The notes under the pieces: generated by a model
Told to the model about the DNA's origin: nothing
What the model saw: only the letters and a program-made list of their open reading frames with translations
Databases searched by the model: none
In this document: piece by piece, positions 7,691-16,812 of the stretch
Position numbering within the stretch: position 1 is the first letter of the stretch
Layout of the letters: every line of letters begins with the position of its first letter
Assembly (NCBI GenBank): GCA_015064155.1
Contig: SVST01000007.1
Location: 33,628-97,627, forward strand
Length of the DNA stretch: 64,000 nt
DNA from: Oscillospiraceae bacterium
GTDB lineage: Bacteria; Bacillota; Clostridia; Oscillospirales; CAG-272
Reading direction: 5' to 3'
Made by a program: the position numbers and the translations under genes

Positions 7691-7726
7691 ATCGGATCCT
7701 TTCTTTTGAGGGGATCCGATTTTTTT
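7691..7726 (+). terminator. Rho-independent terminator after the CofE-like gene
   Basis: ATCGGATCC (7691-7699) pairs with GGATCCGAT (7712-7720), followed by TTTTTT. Confidence 0.9.
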
Positions 7727-7769
7727 GGCGTTTTGTGGATAGGTTACGTGTTTTTTTCGTCTTTATATA

Positions 7770-7798
7770 TTGTAATTTTGTAAAAGATATGGTATAAT
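7770..7798 (+). promoter_or_regulatory. Promoter of the rfbABC operon
   Basis: TTGTAA (7770-7775), 17-base spacer, TATAAT (7793-7798) with extended TGG. rfbA starts 60 bases downstream. Confidence 0.7.
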
Positions 7799-7858
7799 GA
7801 AACCAACTGTAGCAGGATATACGCTGCATGAGAAACGAAGAGAGGACGGACAGACATC

Positions 7859-8746
7859 ATGAAAGGTATTATTTTAGCAGGCGGCGCAGGAACTCGATTG
7901 TACCCGTTGACGATGGTAACGTCAAAACAGCTATTACCGATCTATGACAAACCGATGATCTACTATCCGCTGTCTACCTTGATGCTTGCGGGGATCAAGG
8001 ATATTCTGATTATTTCGACCCCTACGGATCTTCCCAATTTTGAACGCCTTTTGGGGGATGGCTCGCAGTACGGCGTCAGCTTGTCTTATAAGGTACAGCC
8101 ATCGCCCGACGGCTTGGCGCAGGCATTCCTCATCGGTGAGGAGTTTATTGGCAACGATGCTTGTGCGATGGTGCTGGGAGATAATATTTTCTACGGAAAC
8201 GGCTTTGGAAAAACGCTGCGTGCCGCAACCGCCAACGCAGAGGGAGAGGCAAGAGCTACCGTGTTTGGATATTACGTCAACGATCCCGAACGCTTTGGTA
8301 TCGTGGAGTTTGATGCCAACGGTAAGGCAATCTCCTTGGAGGAGAAGCCAAAGCAGCCGAAGAGCAACTATGCGGTAACCGGTCTTTATTTCTATCCTGC
8401 CGGTGTGAGCGAAAAGGCAAAGACGGTAAAGCCATCGGCTCGCGGGGAATTGGAGATCACCACGCTCAACGAAATGTATCTCAAGGAGGATTCCTTGGAC
8501 GTTCAGCTTCTCGGCCGCGGCTTTGCTTGGCTGGATACGGGAACGATGGACAGCTTGGCAGAAGCTACCGATTTCGTTCGCATGATTCAAAGCAGACAGG
8601 GAATCGAAATCTCCGCCCCCGAGGAAATTGCCTATAAAAACGGCTGGATCACCAAGGAAGGTCTATTGCAATCAGCCGAAAAATACGGAAAATCTCCTTA
8701 CGGACAGCATTTGAAGAATGTTGCCGACGGAAAATTCCAATACTGA
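7859..8746 (+). CDS. rfbA: Glucose-1-phosphate thymidylyltransferase
   Basis: First step of dTDP-sugar synthesis: glucose-1-phosphate + dTTP to dTDP-glucose + pyrophosphate, in the cytoplasm. The 295 residues match the short RmlA form. Seen: nucleotide-binding [13 protein letters not shown] (residues 5-17), [18 protein letters not shown] (22-39), VLGDNIFYG (metal-binding aspartate, about 107-115), [19 protein letters not shown] and [11 protein letters not shown]. Good SD (GAGAGGA) before ATG 7859. First gene of an operon, 23 bases before rfbB. Confidence 0.97.
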   Translation: MKGIILAGGAGTRLYPLTMVTSKQLLPIYDKPMIYYPLSTLMLAGIKDILIISTPTDLPNFERLLGDGSQYGVSLSYKVQPSPDGLAQAFLIGEEFIGNDACAMVLGDNIFYGNGFGKTLRAATANAEGEARATVFGYYVNDPERFGIVEFDANGKAISLEEKPKQPKSNYAVTGLYFYPAGVSEKAKTVKPSARGELEITTLNEMYLKEDSLDVQLLGRGFAWLDTGTMDSLAEATDFVRMIQSRQGIEISAPEEIAYKNGWITKEGLLQSAEKYGKSPYGQHLKNVADGKFQY

Positions 8747-8769
8747 TCAATCGGAAAGGAAACGGAACT

Positions 8770-9789
8770 ATGACTATTATCGTAACCGGTGGAGCCGGAT
8801 TTATCGGAAGCAACTTTGTGTTCCACATGTTGAAAAAGTATCCCGACTACCGTATCGTTTGCTTGGATAAGCTGACTTATGCGGGCAATCTCTCAACCCT
8901 TGCGCCCGTAATGGACAACCCGAATTTCCGCTTCGTGAAAGCCGATATCTGTGACCGCAAGGCGGTGTACGGGCTGTTTGAAGAGGAGCATCCCGATATC
9001 GTGGTCAACTTTGCGGCAGAAAGCCACGTTGACCGTTCGATCGAAAATCCCGGTGTGTTCTTGGAAACCAACATCATGGGTACGGCTGTCATGATGGATG
9101 CTTGCCGTCAGTACGGCATCACGCGTTACCATCAGGTTTCTACCGACGAGGTGTACGGTGATCTTCCCCTGGATCGTCCCGATCTGTTTTTCACCGAGGA
9201 AACCCCGATTCACACCAGCAGCCCCTATTCGTCTTCCAAGGCGGGTGCCGATCTTTTGGTGCTGGCATACCACCGCACCTTTGGCTTGCCCGTAACCATC
9301 AGCCGTTGCTCGAACAACTACGGTCCTTATCATTTTCCCGAAAAGCTGATTCCCCTGATGATCGCAAACGCGCTGAACGATAAGCCCTTGCCCGTTTACG
9401 GTGAGGGATTGAACGTTCGTGATTGGCTGTATGTGGAGGATCACTGTAAGGCAATCGATCTTATTATCCATAAGGGACGTGTCGGTGAGGTTTATAACAT
9501 CGGCGGTCACAACGAGATGAAGAATATTGACATTGTCAAGATCATTTGCAAGGAGCTTGGAAAGCCCGAGTCGCTGATTACCTACGTAACCGACCGCAAG
9601 GGACACGATATGCGATATGCCATCGATCCCACCAAGATTCACAACGAGCTTGGCTGGCTGCCCGAAACCATGTTTGCCGACGGTATTAAGAAGACCATTC
9701 AGTGGTATCTTGACAACCGTGAATGGTGGGAAACCATTATTTCGGGTGAGTATCAGAACTACTATGAAAAAATGTACGGAAACCGTTGA
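8770..9789 (+). CDS. rfbB: dTDP-glucose 4,6-dehydratase
   Basis: Second step: dTDP-glucose to dTDP-4-keto-6-deoxyglucose, using bound NAD. The 339 residues form an extended SDR. Seen: GGAGFIGSNFV (NAD-binding, 6-16), LDKLTYAGNLSTL (substrate/NAD strand), STDEVYGDL (active-site Thr/Asp/Glu, about 125-133), YSSSKAGAD (catalytic Tyr and Lys, about 157-165) and SNNYGPYHFPEKLIPLMI. SD GGAAAGGAAACGG before ATG 8770. The next gene, rfbC, starts 12 bases after the stop. Confidence 0.97.
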   Translation: MTIIVTGGAGFIGSNFVFHMLKKYPDYRIVCLDKLTYAGNLSTLAPVMDNPNFRFVKADICDRKAVYGLFEEEHPDIVVNFAAESHVDRSIENPGVFLETNIMGTAVMMDACRQYGITRYHQVSTDEVYGDLPLDRPDLFFTEETPIHTSSPYSSSKAGADLLVLAYHRTFGLPVTISRCSNNYGPYHFPEKLIPLMIANALNDKPLPVYGEGLNVRDWLYVEDHCKAIDLIIHKGRVGEVYNIGGHNEMKNIDIVKIICKELGKPESLITYVTDRKGHDMRYAIDPTKIHNELGWLPETMFADGIKKTIQWYLDNREWWETIISGEYQNYYEKMYGNR

Positions 9790-9801
9790 GTGAGGTCGTA
9801 T

Positions 9802-10392
9802 ATGGGACAGATTCAAGTACAGAAGAACGTAGGCGGGATCGAGGGACTTTGCATCATTGAGCCTGCCGTACACGGTGATAACCGCGGCTATTTTATGGAA
9901 ACCTACAACCAAAACGATATGCACGAGGCGGGTCTTGACATGGTATTCGTGCAGGACAATCAAAGCATGTCGGTAAAGGGCGTGTTGCGTGGCTTGCATT
10001 TCCAGAAGCAGTATGCGCAAGGCAAGCTGGTTCGTGTCATCAAGGGTGCCGTATTTGACGTTGCCGTTGATTTGCGAGAGGGCAGCGAAACCTTTGGAAA
10101 GTGGTACGGTGTTGAATTGACCGCTGAAAATCATAAGCAGTTTTATATTCCCGAGGGCTTTGCACACGGTTTTTTGGTGTTGAGCGATACGGCTGAATTT
10201 TGCTATAAGTGTACCGATTTCTACCACCCCGGTGACGAAGGCGGTTTGGCTTGGAATGACCCGAAGATCGGGATCAAATGGCCGGAGCTTGTGGGAGAAT
10301 ATCGCGGAAGTGCGTCTGCAGACGGATACAGAATGGCGGACGGAACTCCCTTGAATATGAGTGAGAAGGATCAAAAATGGATGGGCATTTGA
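9802..10392 (+). CDS. rfbC: dTDP-4-dehydrorhamnose 3,5-epimerase
   Basis: Third step of dTDP-L-rhamnose synthesis, epimerising C3 and C5 of the 4-keto sugar. The 196 residues form a cupin. Seen: DNRGYFMETYNQ, VQDNQSMSVKGVLRGLHFQ (catalytic histidine in LRGLHFQ), VFDVAVDLR (aspartate partner), FYIPEGFAHGFLVLSD, and EFCYKCTDFYHPGDEGGLAWND. Start: ATG 9802 with GTGAGG six bases upstream; the GTG at 9790 lacks spacing for an SD. No rfbD (dTDP-4-dehydrorhamnose reductase) is in the window, so completion to rhamnose must come from elsewhere or the product is another deoxysugar. Confidence 0.95.
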   Translation: MGQIQVQKNVGGIEGLCIIEPAVHGDNRGYFMETYNQNDMHEAGLDMVFVQDNQSMSVKGVLRGLHFQKQYAQGKLVRVIKGAVFDVAVDLREGSETFGKWYGVELTAENHKQFYIPEGFAHGFLVLSDTAEFCYKCTDFYHPGDEGGLAWNDPKIGIKWPELVGEYRGSASADGYRMADGTPLNMSEKDQKWMGI

Positions 10393-10667
10393 CACCGAAG
10401 TCCATCATCGCAGCTATTACGCTGCTGTTGACGGCAAGCCTTTTTTGTGGGTGTATCCATTACGAAAGGCGTCCCGAGGAAACCACGGGGAATCCGGGGG
10501 TGAGTACTCCGATTTCTACGGAACAGCTTACCGCAGATTCCGAACCCGTGACCGAGCCGCCGTCTTCTACCGAGTCACCGACAAGCGAATCCTTTTCCAC
10601 CGCAGTGCCAACCGATGAAAACGGCTTTCCAAACGGCACCGAGGATGACGCTACGAAGCGATATTAA
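10377..10667 (+). CDS. Small Ser/Thr/Pro-rich lipoprotein overlapping rfbC
   Basis: A 96-residue protein with a signal peptide and lipobox (IIAAITLLLTASLFCGC, Cys about residue 26) followed by a low-complexity tail rich in Thr, Ser, Pro and Glu and no recognisable domain. Its ATG at 10377 lies 16 bases inside the end of rfbC in another frame, with a GAGAAGGA ribosome site upstream, so it would be translationally coupled. The signal peptide supports a real gene. Function unknown; the tail looks like a cell-wall spacer. Confidence 0.55.
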   Translation: MDGHLTPKSIIAAITLLLTASLFCGCIHYERRPEETTGNPGVSTPISTEQLTADSEPVTEPPSSTESPTSESFSTAVPTDENGFPNGTEDDATKRY

Positions 10668-10695
10668 GCAAAACACAAATAAACGAGATGCGGTT

Positions 10696-10746
10696 GCCCC
10701 TCGCCTTCCGATGCGTGTCGATTGGGCGAAGGGCACCGTTTTCTTT
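10696..10746 (+). terminator. Probable terminator of the rfb operon
   Basis: GCCCCTCGCC (10696-10705) pairs with GGCGAAGGGC (10725-10734) with one mismatch, followed by ACCGTTTTCTTT. The region 10668-10828 contains no gene otherwise. Confidence 0.45.
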
Positions 10747-10828
10747 GAAAGAAAGGCAAGACCGAGCCGCTTGGCAAAACGAAACGGCAAACGGCGCGGT
10801 GTTTCCTTTCTCTCGGAAAGGAGCTTTC

Positions 10829-12133
10829 TTGAAACCGATTTTGAAATCCGTAACACAGTCGCTTTCCTTGCGTGTGTTGCCAACCGACCGATTCAAGGCG
10901 GGGATGCTGTCGCTGTCGGCAGTGTTGCCGATTACAGCGGAAACAACCCCGATGACCTCTCTTTTGCTGTCGGTTCTTTTGCGCGGAACAGAAAAATATC
11001 CAACCCTTGAGGCAATCAACCGCCGCTTGGACTATTTGTTTGGAACCGAGCTGACAATTCGCAATTTTTATCGCGGGGACGCACAGGTGATCGGTTTTTC
11101 GGCGGAGCTGTTGGACGTTGCGTATCTGGCAGGGGAGGATCCGACGCGTGAAATTTTGGACGTTGTAGATCAGATTTTGTTCCATCCCCTGCTGGATGAA
11201 AACGGATATTTGACCGAAAAATACGTGGAGAGCGAGAAAAAATTGCAATGCGATTCGATTCGGTCGATCAAAAATAATCCGCGTGTCTATGCCGCGGAAC
11301 GGATACGCGCGCTGTTGTATGAGGGGCAACCGTGCGGAGTTCCTGCTTACGGTACGGAACAGGCAATCATGGCGATTACTCCCGAAGTATTGACGGCGCA
11401 TTGGAGAAATCTTGTCAAAAATCTGACGCTTGATTGCTTTTATATCGGGTCTATGGATACGGACCGACTTGCAGAGCATCTGTCGGCAACGCTGGGAACC
11501 TCCTTGACCGCTTCGCATACCGCGTATCCAACCGTTTGCTCGTCGGTTCCACTGCCCAAAGCACCAAGGACCGTTTCCGAAACGATTGAAGCGGGGCAAA
11601 GTCATTTGCTGCTTGCCTACCGATCCTCTTTGACGCTGAACGACGCGCGGCATGCCGCATGTATGGTGTTCAACGAGATGCTTGGAGCATCGCCCGTATC
11701 GCGATTGTTTGTTTACGTGCGGGAAAAGCTTTCCCTTTGCTATAGTTGTTCTTCCTCCTACCGCCCGATGAAGGGAACCTTGCAGATTGCCTGCGGCTTG
11801 CATCGCGACAATCGGGAGGTGGCAGAGGCAGAGATCAAAAAGCAGATGGAAGACTTGATATGCGGAAGCTTTTCGGATGCCGAGCTGGAGGCGGCGAAAA
11901 AGTCGCTCCGCCATTTTTTGCGACAGTCGGAGGACAGTCCTGCGGCATTGGAAAGCTTCTATTACAACCGTGCGCTTACGCAAAATGAAACGACGTTGGA
12001 TGATTTGCGTCGGGCAATCGAAGCCGTTACACGGGAAGATGTGACGGAGGTGGCAAGAGCTTTTTCTTTGCACACGGTTTATTTCTTGGAGGGTACTTTG
12101 AACGAGGAGGACGACGTTGATGAAGAAGACTGA
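10829..12133 (+). CDS. yfmF: M16-family peptidase-like protein YfmF
   Basis: A 434-residue M16 (insulinase/pitrilysin) homologue. Seen: LLSVLLRGTEKYPTLEAINR near residues 50-70, and the second-half R-Y type segment RLFVYVREKLSLCYSCSSSY (about 295-315). The zinc site HxxEH is absent, as in YfmF, the inactive partner of YfmH. In Bacillota the YfmF/YfmH pair has been linked to maturation of EF-P modification. Start: TTG 10829 with AAAGGAG upstream; an upstream in-frame extension to 10688 is unlike the family. The SD lies in a small hairpin (10805-10821). It overlaps yfmH by 14 bases, so the two are coupled. Confidence 0.85.
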   Translation: MKPILKSVTQSLSLRVLPTDRFKAGMLSLSAVLPITAETTPMTSLLLSVLLRGTEKYPTLEAINRRLDYLFGTELTIRNFYRGDAQVIGFSAELLDVAYLAGEDPTREILDVVDQILFHPLLDENGYLTEKYVESEKKLQCDSIRSIKNNPRVYAAERIRALLYEGQPCGVPAYGTEQAIMAITPEVLTAHWRNLVKNLTLDCFYIGSMDTDRLAEHLSATLGTSLTASHTAYPTVCSSVPLPKAPRTVSETIEAGQSHLLLAYRSSLTLNDARHAACMVFNEMLGASPVSRLFVYVREKLSLCYSCSSSYRPMKGTLQIACGLHRDNREVAEAEIKKQMEDLICGSFSDAELEAAKKSLRHFLRQSEDSPAALESFYYNRALTQNETTLDDLRRAIEAVTREDVTEVARAFSLHTVYFLEGTLNEEDDVDEED

Positions 12134-13412
12134 ATTCTCTTCGGCTCTTTTGCGGGAGCGTTATATCAAATTTACGCACCCCTCGGGACTTCCCATTTAC
12201 GTGTTCCCAAAAAAAATGACAACCACGTTTGCTTATTTTGCCGTACGCTACGGGTCGCAGAACTGTGAATGGGTGGATGCCTCGGGAAATCCGATGCGAG
12301 ACCCCGACGGAGTGGCGCATTTTTTGGAGCATAAGCTGTTTGAAAATGAGGATGGATCGGATGCCTTTGCCCGTTTTTCCGAGCTGGGAGCCGATGCCAA
12401 TGCTTATACCTCCTACGATCGCACTGCCTATCTTTGCAGCTGTACCGAAAACGTCGAGGACGTGCTGGCGGAGCTGTTACACTTCGTGACGCACCCGCAT
12501 TTTACCGATGCATCGGTCAAGAAGGAGCAGGGAATCATTGCCGAGGAAATCCGTATGTATGAGGACAATCCTTGGGAGCGTTGCTATCAAAACTTGTTGA
12601 AATTGCTTTACCGCAAGCACCCCGTTCGAAAAAACATTTGCGGAACGCAGTCGTCGATTCGAAAAATCACCCCCGAGCTTTTGTATGCGTGCTACAACCG
12701 CTTCTACGCACCCGAAAATATGGTGCTGATCGTTTGTGGGGACGTCGCTCCCGAAACGGTACTGGCTGTTGTCGACCGCGCACTGCCGCAAGAATTTCTT
12801 TTGCGTCGGGCAACGGGCTTGCGTGTTCCGCGAGAAACCGGAGCCGTGGCAGGCTCGTATGCCGAGATTTCTATGCCGATTTCAAAGCCCATTTACGCGA
12901 TCGGCATCAAGGACGGAGTGCTTGGAGGTACACCGAACGAGCGTCTTCGCTTGGAGCTTTGTCACGCGATGCTGGACGAAATTCTGTTTTCACGCTCGGG
13001 TCATTTTTACAACGATCTGTTTGAACGCGGCATTTTGACACCGTCCTATTCTTCGGGGTATTCGGTGGGAGATGGATTCTCCTTTTACTCCTTGGAGGGC
13101 GAAGCCGATGATCCGCAAGCGGTGCTTGACGAATTGAAGTCCTATCTTGCCTCGGTTTGCAAAAATGGCATTGCCGATGAGGATTTTGAGCGTGCGCGAC
13201 GCGTTTTGTATGCGGACGAGGTTTGTACCTACGATTCCACCGAGGAAATTGCAACACGTCTTTTGACCTTTGCTTTCGAGGGAACCGAGCTGTTCTCGTG
13301 TCCCGCGCTGCTGCAGAAGATCTCCAAGAAAGAATTGGAGGAGCTGCTACGCGCAACCGTTTTTGAAAATCGATTCTCACTTTCGGTGGTTTTGCCGTCC
13401 GAAAGTCACTAA
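12120..13412 (+). CDS. yfmH: M16-family zinc peptidase YfmH
   Basis: A 430-residue M16 peptidase and the catalytic partner of YfmF. Seen: the inverted zinc motif HFLEHKLFE (His, Glu, His at about residues 67-71) and the third ligand glutamate in EQGIIAEEIRMYEDNPW (about 140-156), the family's most conserved stretch. The second half has RSGHFYNDLFERGI, the M16B substrate-binding region. ATG 12120 has AGGAGG nine bases upstream, inside the end of yfmF. Downstream, lgt follows after 24 bases, so the operon is yfmF-yfmH-lgt-folD. Confidence 0.92.
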   Translation: MKKTEFSSALLRERYIKFTHPSGLPIYVFPKKMTTTFAYFAVRYGSQNCEWVDASGNPMRDPDGVAHFLEHKLFENEDGSDAFARFSELGADANAYTSYDRTAYLCSCTENVEDVLAELLHFVTHPHFTDASVKKEQGIIAEEIRMYEDNPWERCYQNLLKLLYRKHPVRKNICGTQSSIRKITPELLYACYNRFYAPENMVLIVCGDVAPETVLAVVDRALPQEFLLRRATGLRVPRETGAVAGSYAEISMPISKPIYAIGIKDGVLGGTPNERLRLELCHAMLDEILFSRSGHFYNDLFERGILTPSYSSGYSVGDGFSFYSLEGEADDPQAVLDELKSYLASVCKNGIADEDFERARRVLYADEVCTYDSTEEIATRLLTFAFEGTELFSCPALLQKISKKELEELLRATVFENRFSLSVVLPSESH

Positions 13413-13436
13413 ATTTACAAGAAAGAGGGATGTATT

Positions 13437-14489
13437 ATGCCTGCGTATTACGCTGCAACAACGTATATAGACCCGACGACCATCTCTTTCCCGGGGCTTG
13501 GGATCGATCCCTTCACCGTGGATAAAATTGCCTTTTCGATTGGAAAGGTTGAAGTGCGTTGGTACGGAATTCTCATCACGATCGGAATCGTGCTTGCCTT
13601 TTTGTATGCCGCATGGCGCGGTAAACGAAACGAGGGCATCATCTTTGACGACGTCATTGATATCGGTTTGGTGACCGTGCTTCTCGGTGTGCTGGGGGCG
13701 CGCTTGTATTACGTGCTCACAACCTTAGACGAGGGCTATTATCACAATTTGATCGACGTTTTCGCCGTTTGGGACGGTGGTCTTGCCATTTACGGCGGTA
13801 TCATCGGCGGATGTACGGGTATTTTCGTGGCTTGCAAGGTCAAGAAATTGAAGTGGCGTCGCGCCTTTGATATGATTGCTCCGGGTGTAATGATCGCGCA
13901 GGCTCTTGGCCGTTGGGGGAACTTCTTCAACGGAGAAGCGTACGGAAGTCCTATTTTTGACAAAACCGCGTATTATTTCTTCAATACCGAGCACGCGCTT
14001 GCCTCCGGCAAGGGAACGATTTTTCACACGCTGCGTATGGGAGTTTCGCACGCTGTTACACCCGTGCAAACGGTGTTCTTTCATCCCACGTTCTTTTACG
14101 AATGCGTTTGGAATATCGTTGGCTTTATTTTGATCAATCTGTTTTATAAGCGAAAGAAATACGACGGACAGATCGCGCTTCTGTACTTTACCTGGTACGG
14201 CTTTGGCAGAATGTTTATTGAAGGCTTCCGAACCGACAGCCTCTATATTCCCGGTACGACGACGTGGCGTATTTCGCAATGCTTGGGACTTTTGTGCTTT
14301 GGAGTGGGACTTACGCTTTTGCTGGTCTTTTTCTTCCGCAAAACGAGAGAACCTGTGTTTGCGGCGGTAGAAACGTCGGCAGTGCAACCCCATGCCGAGG
14401 AAACGTCCGACAACGAGCAACCGATCAATGAAGTTGAACAAAACGATACGAATGAAAAGGAGAACCAAAACAATGGCAATGCTGATTGA
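13437..14489 (+). CDS. lgt: Prolipoprotein diacylglyceryl transferase
   Basis: Integral membrane enzyme that transfers diacylglycerol from phosphatidylglycerol to the lipobox cysteine of prolipoproteins, such as those encoded at 2480 and 10377. The 350 residues include about seven membrane segments. Seen: [12 protein letters not shown] (catalytic-site region), [15 protein letters not shown] and the Lgt signature [15 protein letters not shown] (about 156-170), then [16 protein letters not shown] and [17 protein letters not shown] charged C-terminal tail of about 45 residues is extra. SD AAGAAAGAGGGATG. The tail overlaps folD by 17 bases. Confidence 0.96.
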   Translation: MPAYYAATTYIDPTTISFPGLGIDPFTVDKIAFSIGKVEVRWYGILITIGIVLAFLYAAWRGKRNEGIIFDDVIDIGLVTVLLGVLGARLYYVLTTLDEGYYHNLIDVFAVWDGGLAIYGGIIGGCTGIFVACKVKKLKWRRAFDMIAPGVMIAQALGRWGNFFNGEAYGSPIFDKTAYYFFNTEHALASGKGTIFHTLRMGVSHAVTPVQTVFFHPTFFYECVWNIVGFILINLFYKRKKYDGQIALLYFTWYGFGRMFIEGFRTDSLYIPGTTTWRISQCLGLLCFGVGLTLLLVFFFRKTREPVFAAVETSAVQPHAEETSDNEQPINEVEQNDTNEKENQNNGNAD

Positions 14490-15315
14490 CGGGAAAAGAA
14501 TTTCTGCTCTCGTTCGCGAAGAGATCAAAGAAAAAACTGCCGCGTTGAAGACTGAAAAGGGAATTGTTCCCGGTCTTGCGGTGATTATCGTGGGCGAAGA
14601 CCCTGCGTCGCAGGTATACGTACGGAACAAGGCGCGAGCTTGTGAGGAGGTCGGATTTTATTCCGAGGTTTACCGCTTGCCCGCAGAAACCACCCAAGAG
14701 GAGTTGAACGCGCTGGTTGATTCGCTCAATGTAAACGACGCGATCCACGGAATTTTGGTACAGCTTCCGCTTCCCAAGCATTTGGATGAAACCGACGTGC
14801 TGTTGCGCATCAATCCCGATAAGGACGTGGATGCGTTCCATCCGTACAACGTGGGGAATATCATGATCGGTGACTATCGCTTCCTGCCTTGCACCCCCGC
14901 GGGTGTGATGGAGCTGTTGAAGCGGAGCAATATCGATCCTGCAGGAAAGAAGTGCGTGGTGATCGGACGCTCCAATATCGTCGGAAAGCCGATGGCAATG
15001 CTTCTTTTGCACGCAAACGGTACGGTGACGATTTGTCACAGCCGCACCAAGGATTTGGCGGCAGTTTGCCGTGAAGCCGATATTTTGGTGGTTGCGATCG
15101 GACGTGCCGATTTTGTTGGCGCGGATATGGTCAAGCCGGGCGCGGTTGTGATCGACGTCGGTATGAATCGTCGTGAGGACGGAAAGCTGACGGGCGACGT
15201 CAATTTCTCCGAGGTTGAGCCGATTGCATCTGCAATCACACCGGTTCCGGGCGGAGTTGGTCCCATGACCATCACGATGCTGTTGCAGAATACGTTCACC
15301 GCTGCGAACAAATAA
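14473..15315 (+). CDS. folD: Methylenetetrahydrofolate dehydrogenase/cyclohydrolase
   Basis: Bifunctional one-carbon enzyme: 5,10-methylene-THF to methenyl-THF (NADP) and on to 10-formyl-THF. The 280 residues match the family length. Seen: [20 protein letters not shown] (Tyr and Lys of the cyclohydrolase site), [10 protein letters not shown], the signature [24 protein letters not shown], the NADP loop [15 protein letters not shown], and [18 protein letters not shown] at the end. ATG 14473 lies inside the end of lgt with AAGGAG 10 bases upstream, indicating coupling. Last gene of its operon; followed by a strong terminator. Confidence 0.97.
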   Translation: MAMLIDGKRISALVREEIKEKTAALKTEKGIVPGLAVIIVGEDPASQVYVRNKARACEEVGFYSEVYRLPAETTQEELNALVDSLNVNDAIHGILVQLPLPKHLDETDVLLRINPDKDVDAFHPYNVGNIMIGDYRFLPCTPAGVMELLKRSNIDPAGKKCVVIGRSNIVGKPMAMLLLHANGTVTICHSRTKDLAAVCREADILVVAIGRADFVGADMVKPGAVVIDVGMNRREDGKLTGDVNFSEVEPIASAITPVPGGVGPMTITMLLQNTFTAANK

Positions 15316-15329
15316 TCCCCAATAAAACA

Positions 15330-15373
15330 GAACCGCCCCACCGCGCATAGAGTTGCGCGGTGGGGCGGTTTTC
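15330..15373. terminator. Bidirectional terminator between folD and the AraC gene
   Basis: A 16-bp perfect stem: AACCGCCCCACCGCGC (15331-15346) with GCGCGGTGGGGCGGTT (15355-15370), followed by TTTTC on the plus strand and CTGTTTTATT on the minus strand. It separates convergent genes. Confidence 0.9.
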
Positions 15374-15374
15374 G

Positions 15375-16121
15375 CTACATTGAAGCATTCCGAAATTCGG
15401 AGGGGGAGGTCAGTGTATGCTTTTTGAAAAAGTTGCTGAAGTAATATTCGTTCTCAAATCCGCAGGTATAGGCAATCTCCTTGATGGGAAGAGCCGTTTC
15501 GGAGAGCAGCTGTTTCGCCTTTTGCAGTCGAAGCACCGCAAGATACTCGGAGGGATTCATTCCCGTATATTGCTTGAAGCACCGCAGGAACTGTACGTAG
15601 GACAGCTCTGCTTCCTTGGCAAGCTCGGACAAGAGCAGCTTTTTGTGAAGACTCTCGCTGATTTTAACAATTACCCGTTCGATTCTCGCGTCACGCACGG
15701 CAAGCTCGTTCATTTGCGTTGCATTTTCAATGGCATATTGGGTGACGATATCCGAAAACAGTGAGCAACGCATGGAAAATTCCTCTTTGAACACACCCGT
15801 GTCCAGCTTTTCCAAAAGAGCAATCGTCGATTGAATTCTGGCAGTATCGGAAAAGGTGATCTTATCCTGCAAAAAAATCGGGGTATCGGAACGGTACCGA
15901 AAAAAATACATGGTCACGGGAGTGATGATCTTGCGTTCGTACAAGACGTTTTTTCGAAACAGTGCGCCTTCGCCGGCACCTACCGTGATCGGCTCGCCGT
16001 CAAAGGAAAAGGTAAAGCTTCCCGATTTTACCAGCGCAAAGATATCGTCGGAGCCGAGATATCGCTCCATTTGAAATTCTTCTCGGTAAATTCGAAGATT
16101 GACAAGTAATTGTACGGACAT
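15375..16121 (-). CDS. AraC-family regulator of the sugar-acid operon
   Basis: A 248-residue regulator. Residues 1-135 form a cupin-type sensor (FSFDGEPITVGAGEGALFR), residues 145-248 hold two helix-turn-helix motifs: LLLSELAKEAELSYVQFLRC and PIKEIAYTCGFENEYYFSNF with the AraC signature to FFKKHTLTSPSEFR. SD GAGGAGAAG before the start. It is the last gene of the minus-strand operon, 28 bases after the aldolase, so it probably controls the promoter at 19506-19534 (inference). Confidence 0.88.
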   Translation of the reverse strand: MSVQLLVNLRIYREEFQMERYLGSDDIFALVKSGSFTFSFDGEPITVGAGEGALFRKNVLYERKIITPVTMYFFRYRSDTPIFLQDKITFSDTARIQSTIALLEKLDTGVFKEEFSMRCSLFSDIVTQYAIENATQMNELAVRDARIERVIVKISESLHKKLLLSELAKEAELSYVQFLRCFKQYTGMNPSEYLAVLRLQKAKQLLSETALPIKEIAYTCGFENEYYFSNFFKKHTLTSPSEFRNASM

Positions 16122-16149
16122 ACGCTTCTCCTCGCTTCAATGGCGGTTT

Positions 16150-16812
16150 TTATTGGTTGTCGACGGTGTGACGCCTTGCAATTTCGGTGTGCAGGCGTGC
16201 GTTTTCGGTGATCTTTTCAAAGCAGCCGCCCTCGGCAAGCTCCTTGGTGACGATGGTTGCACCTGCCGCAACGGCAACGGCACCCGTGTTTAAAAAGGCA
16301 TCCACGGTATCGGGATTGATACCGCCGGTAGGAATGAACGGGATATGCGAAAGCGGTGACATGACGTTTTTGAGGTATCCGATCTCGTGGGGAGCTACGG
16401 GGAAGATCTTAACGATATCGGCACCCATTTCGTACGCGTGCAAAATCTCGGTGGGGGTATATGCCCCGGGGATGGCAAGCATTCCGTTGGCTTTTGTATA
16501 GGCAATGACCGATTCTTTGGTGCAGGGAGAAACGATGAATTCTGCGCCTGCCTCGTGTGCGGCACGTGCAAAGTCCTCGGAGATCACCGTTCCCGCACCA
16601 ACCGATACCGAGTCCCCGTACAGCTCCTTGACCGTGCGGATAATTGCTTGCGTGTCGGCAACGGTGGAGGCAAGACTCGGATTAAAGGTGACTTCAAAAA
16701 TACGCACACCGCCTTCGTACATGGCGCGCACCGTATCAGCCGCTACCGCAGGGGAGATGTGCCGAAGGATTCCGATGAATTTGTAGGTTTTGATAAATTC
16801 CATGGAAGTCAT
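16150..16812 (-). CDS. KDPG/KHG-type aldolase (2-dehydro-3-deoxy-sugar-acid aldolase)
   Basis: Class I Schiff-base aldolase of the Eda family, 220 residues, cleaving 2-keto-3-deoxy(phospho)sugar acids to pyruvate and an aldehyde. Seen: GILRHISPAVAADTVRAMYEGG, IFEVTFNP (active-site glutamate, about residues 38-45), VGAGTVISEDFARAAHEAGA, FIVSPC, IPGAYTPTEILHAYEMGAD, the Schiff-base lysine in ADIVKIFPV (about 133) and IPTGGINPDTVDAFLNTGAV. Its ATG overlaps the stop of the dehydratase gene upstream by four bases (ATGA). No sugar-acid kinase is in the operon, so the substrate may be unphosphorylated (inference). Confidence 0.9.
   Translation of the reverse strand: MTSMEFIKTYKFIGILRHISPAVAADTVRAMYEGGVRIFEVTFNPSLASTVADTQAIIRTVKELYGDSVSVGAGTVISEDFARAAHEAGAEFIVSPCTKESVIAYTKANGMLAIPGAYTPTEILHAYEMGADIVKIFPVAPHEIGYLKNVMSPLSHIPFIPTGGINPDTVDAFLNTGAVAVAAGATIVTKELAEGGCFEKITENARLHTEIARRHTVDNQ

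Noticed and set aside
8893..10395. A 500-residue minus-strand open frame over rfbB/rfbC
   Set aside because: Antisense to two certain genes, low-complexity wording and no ribosome site.
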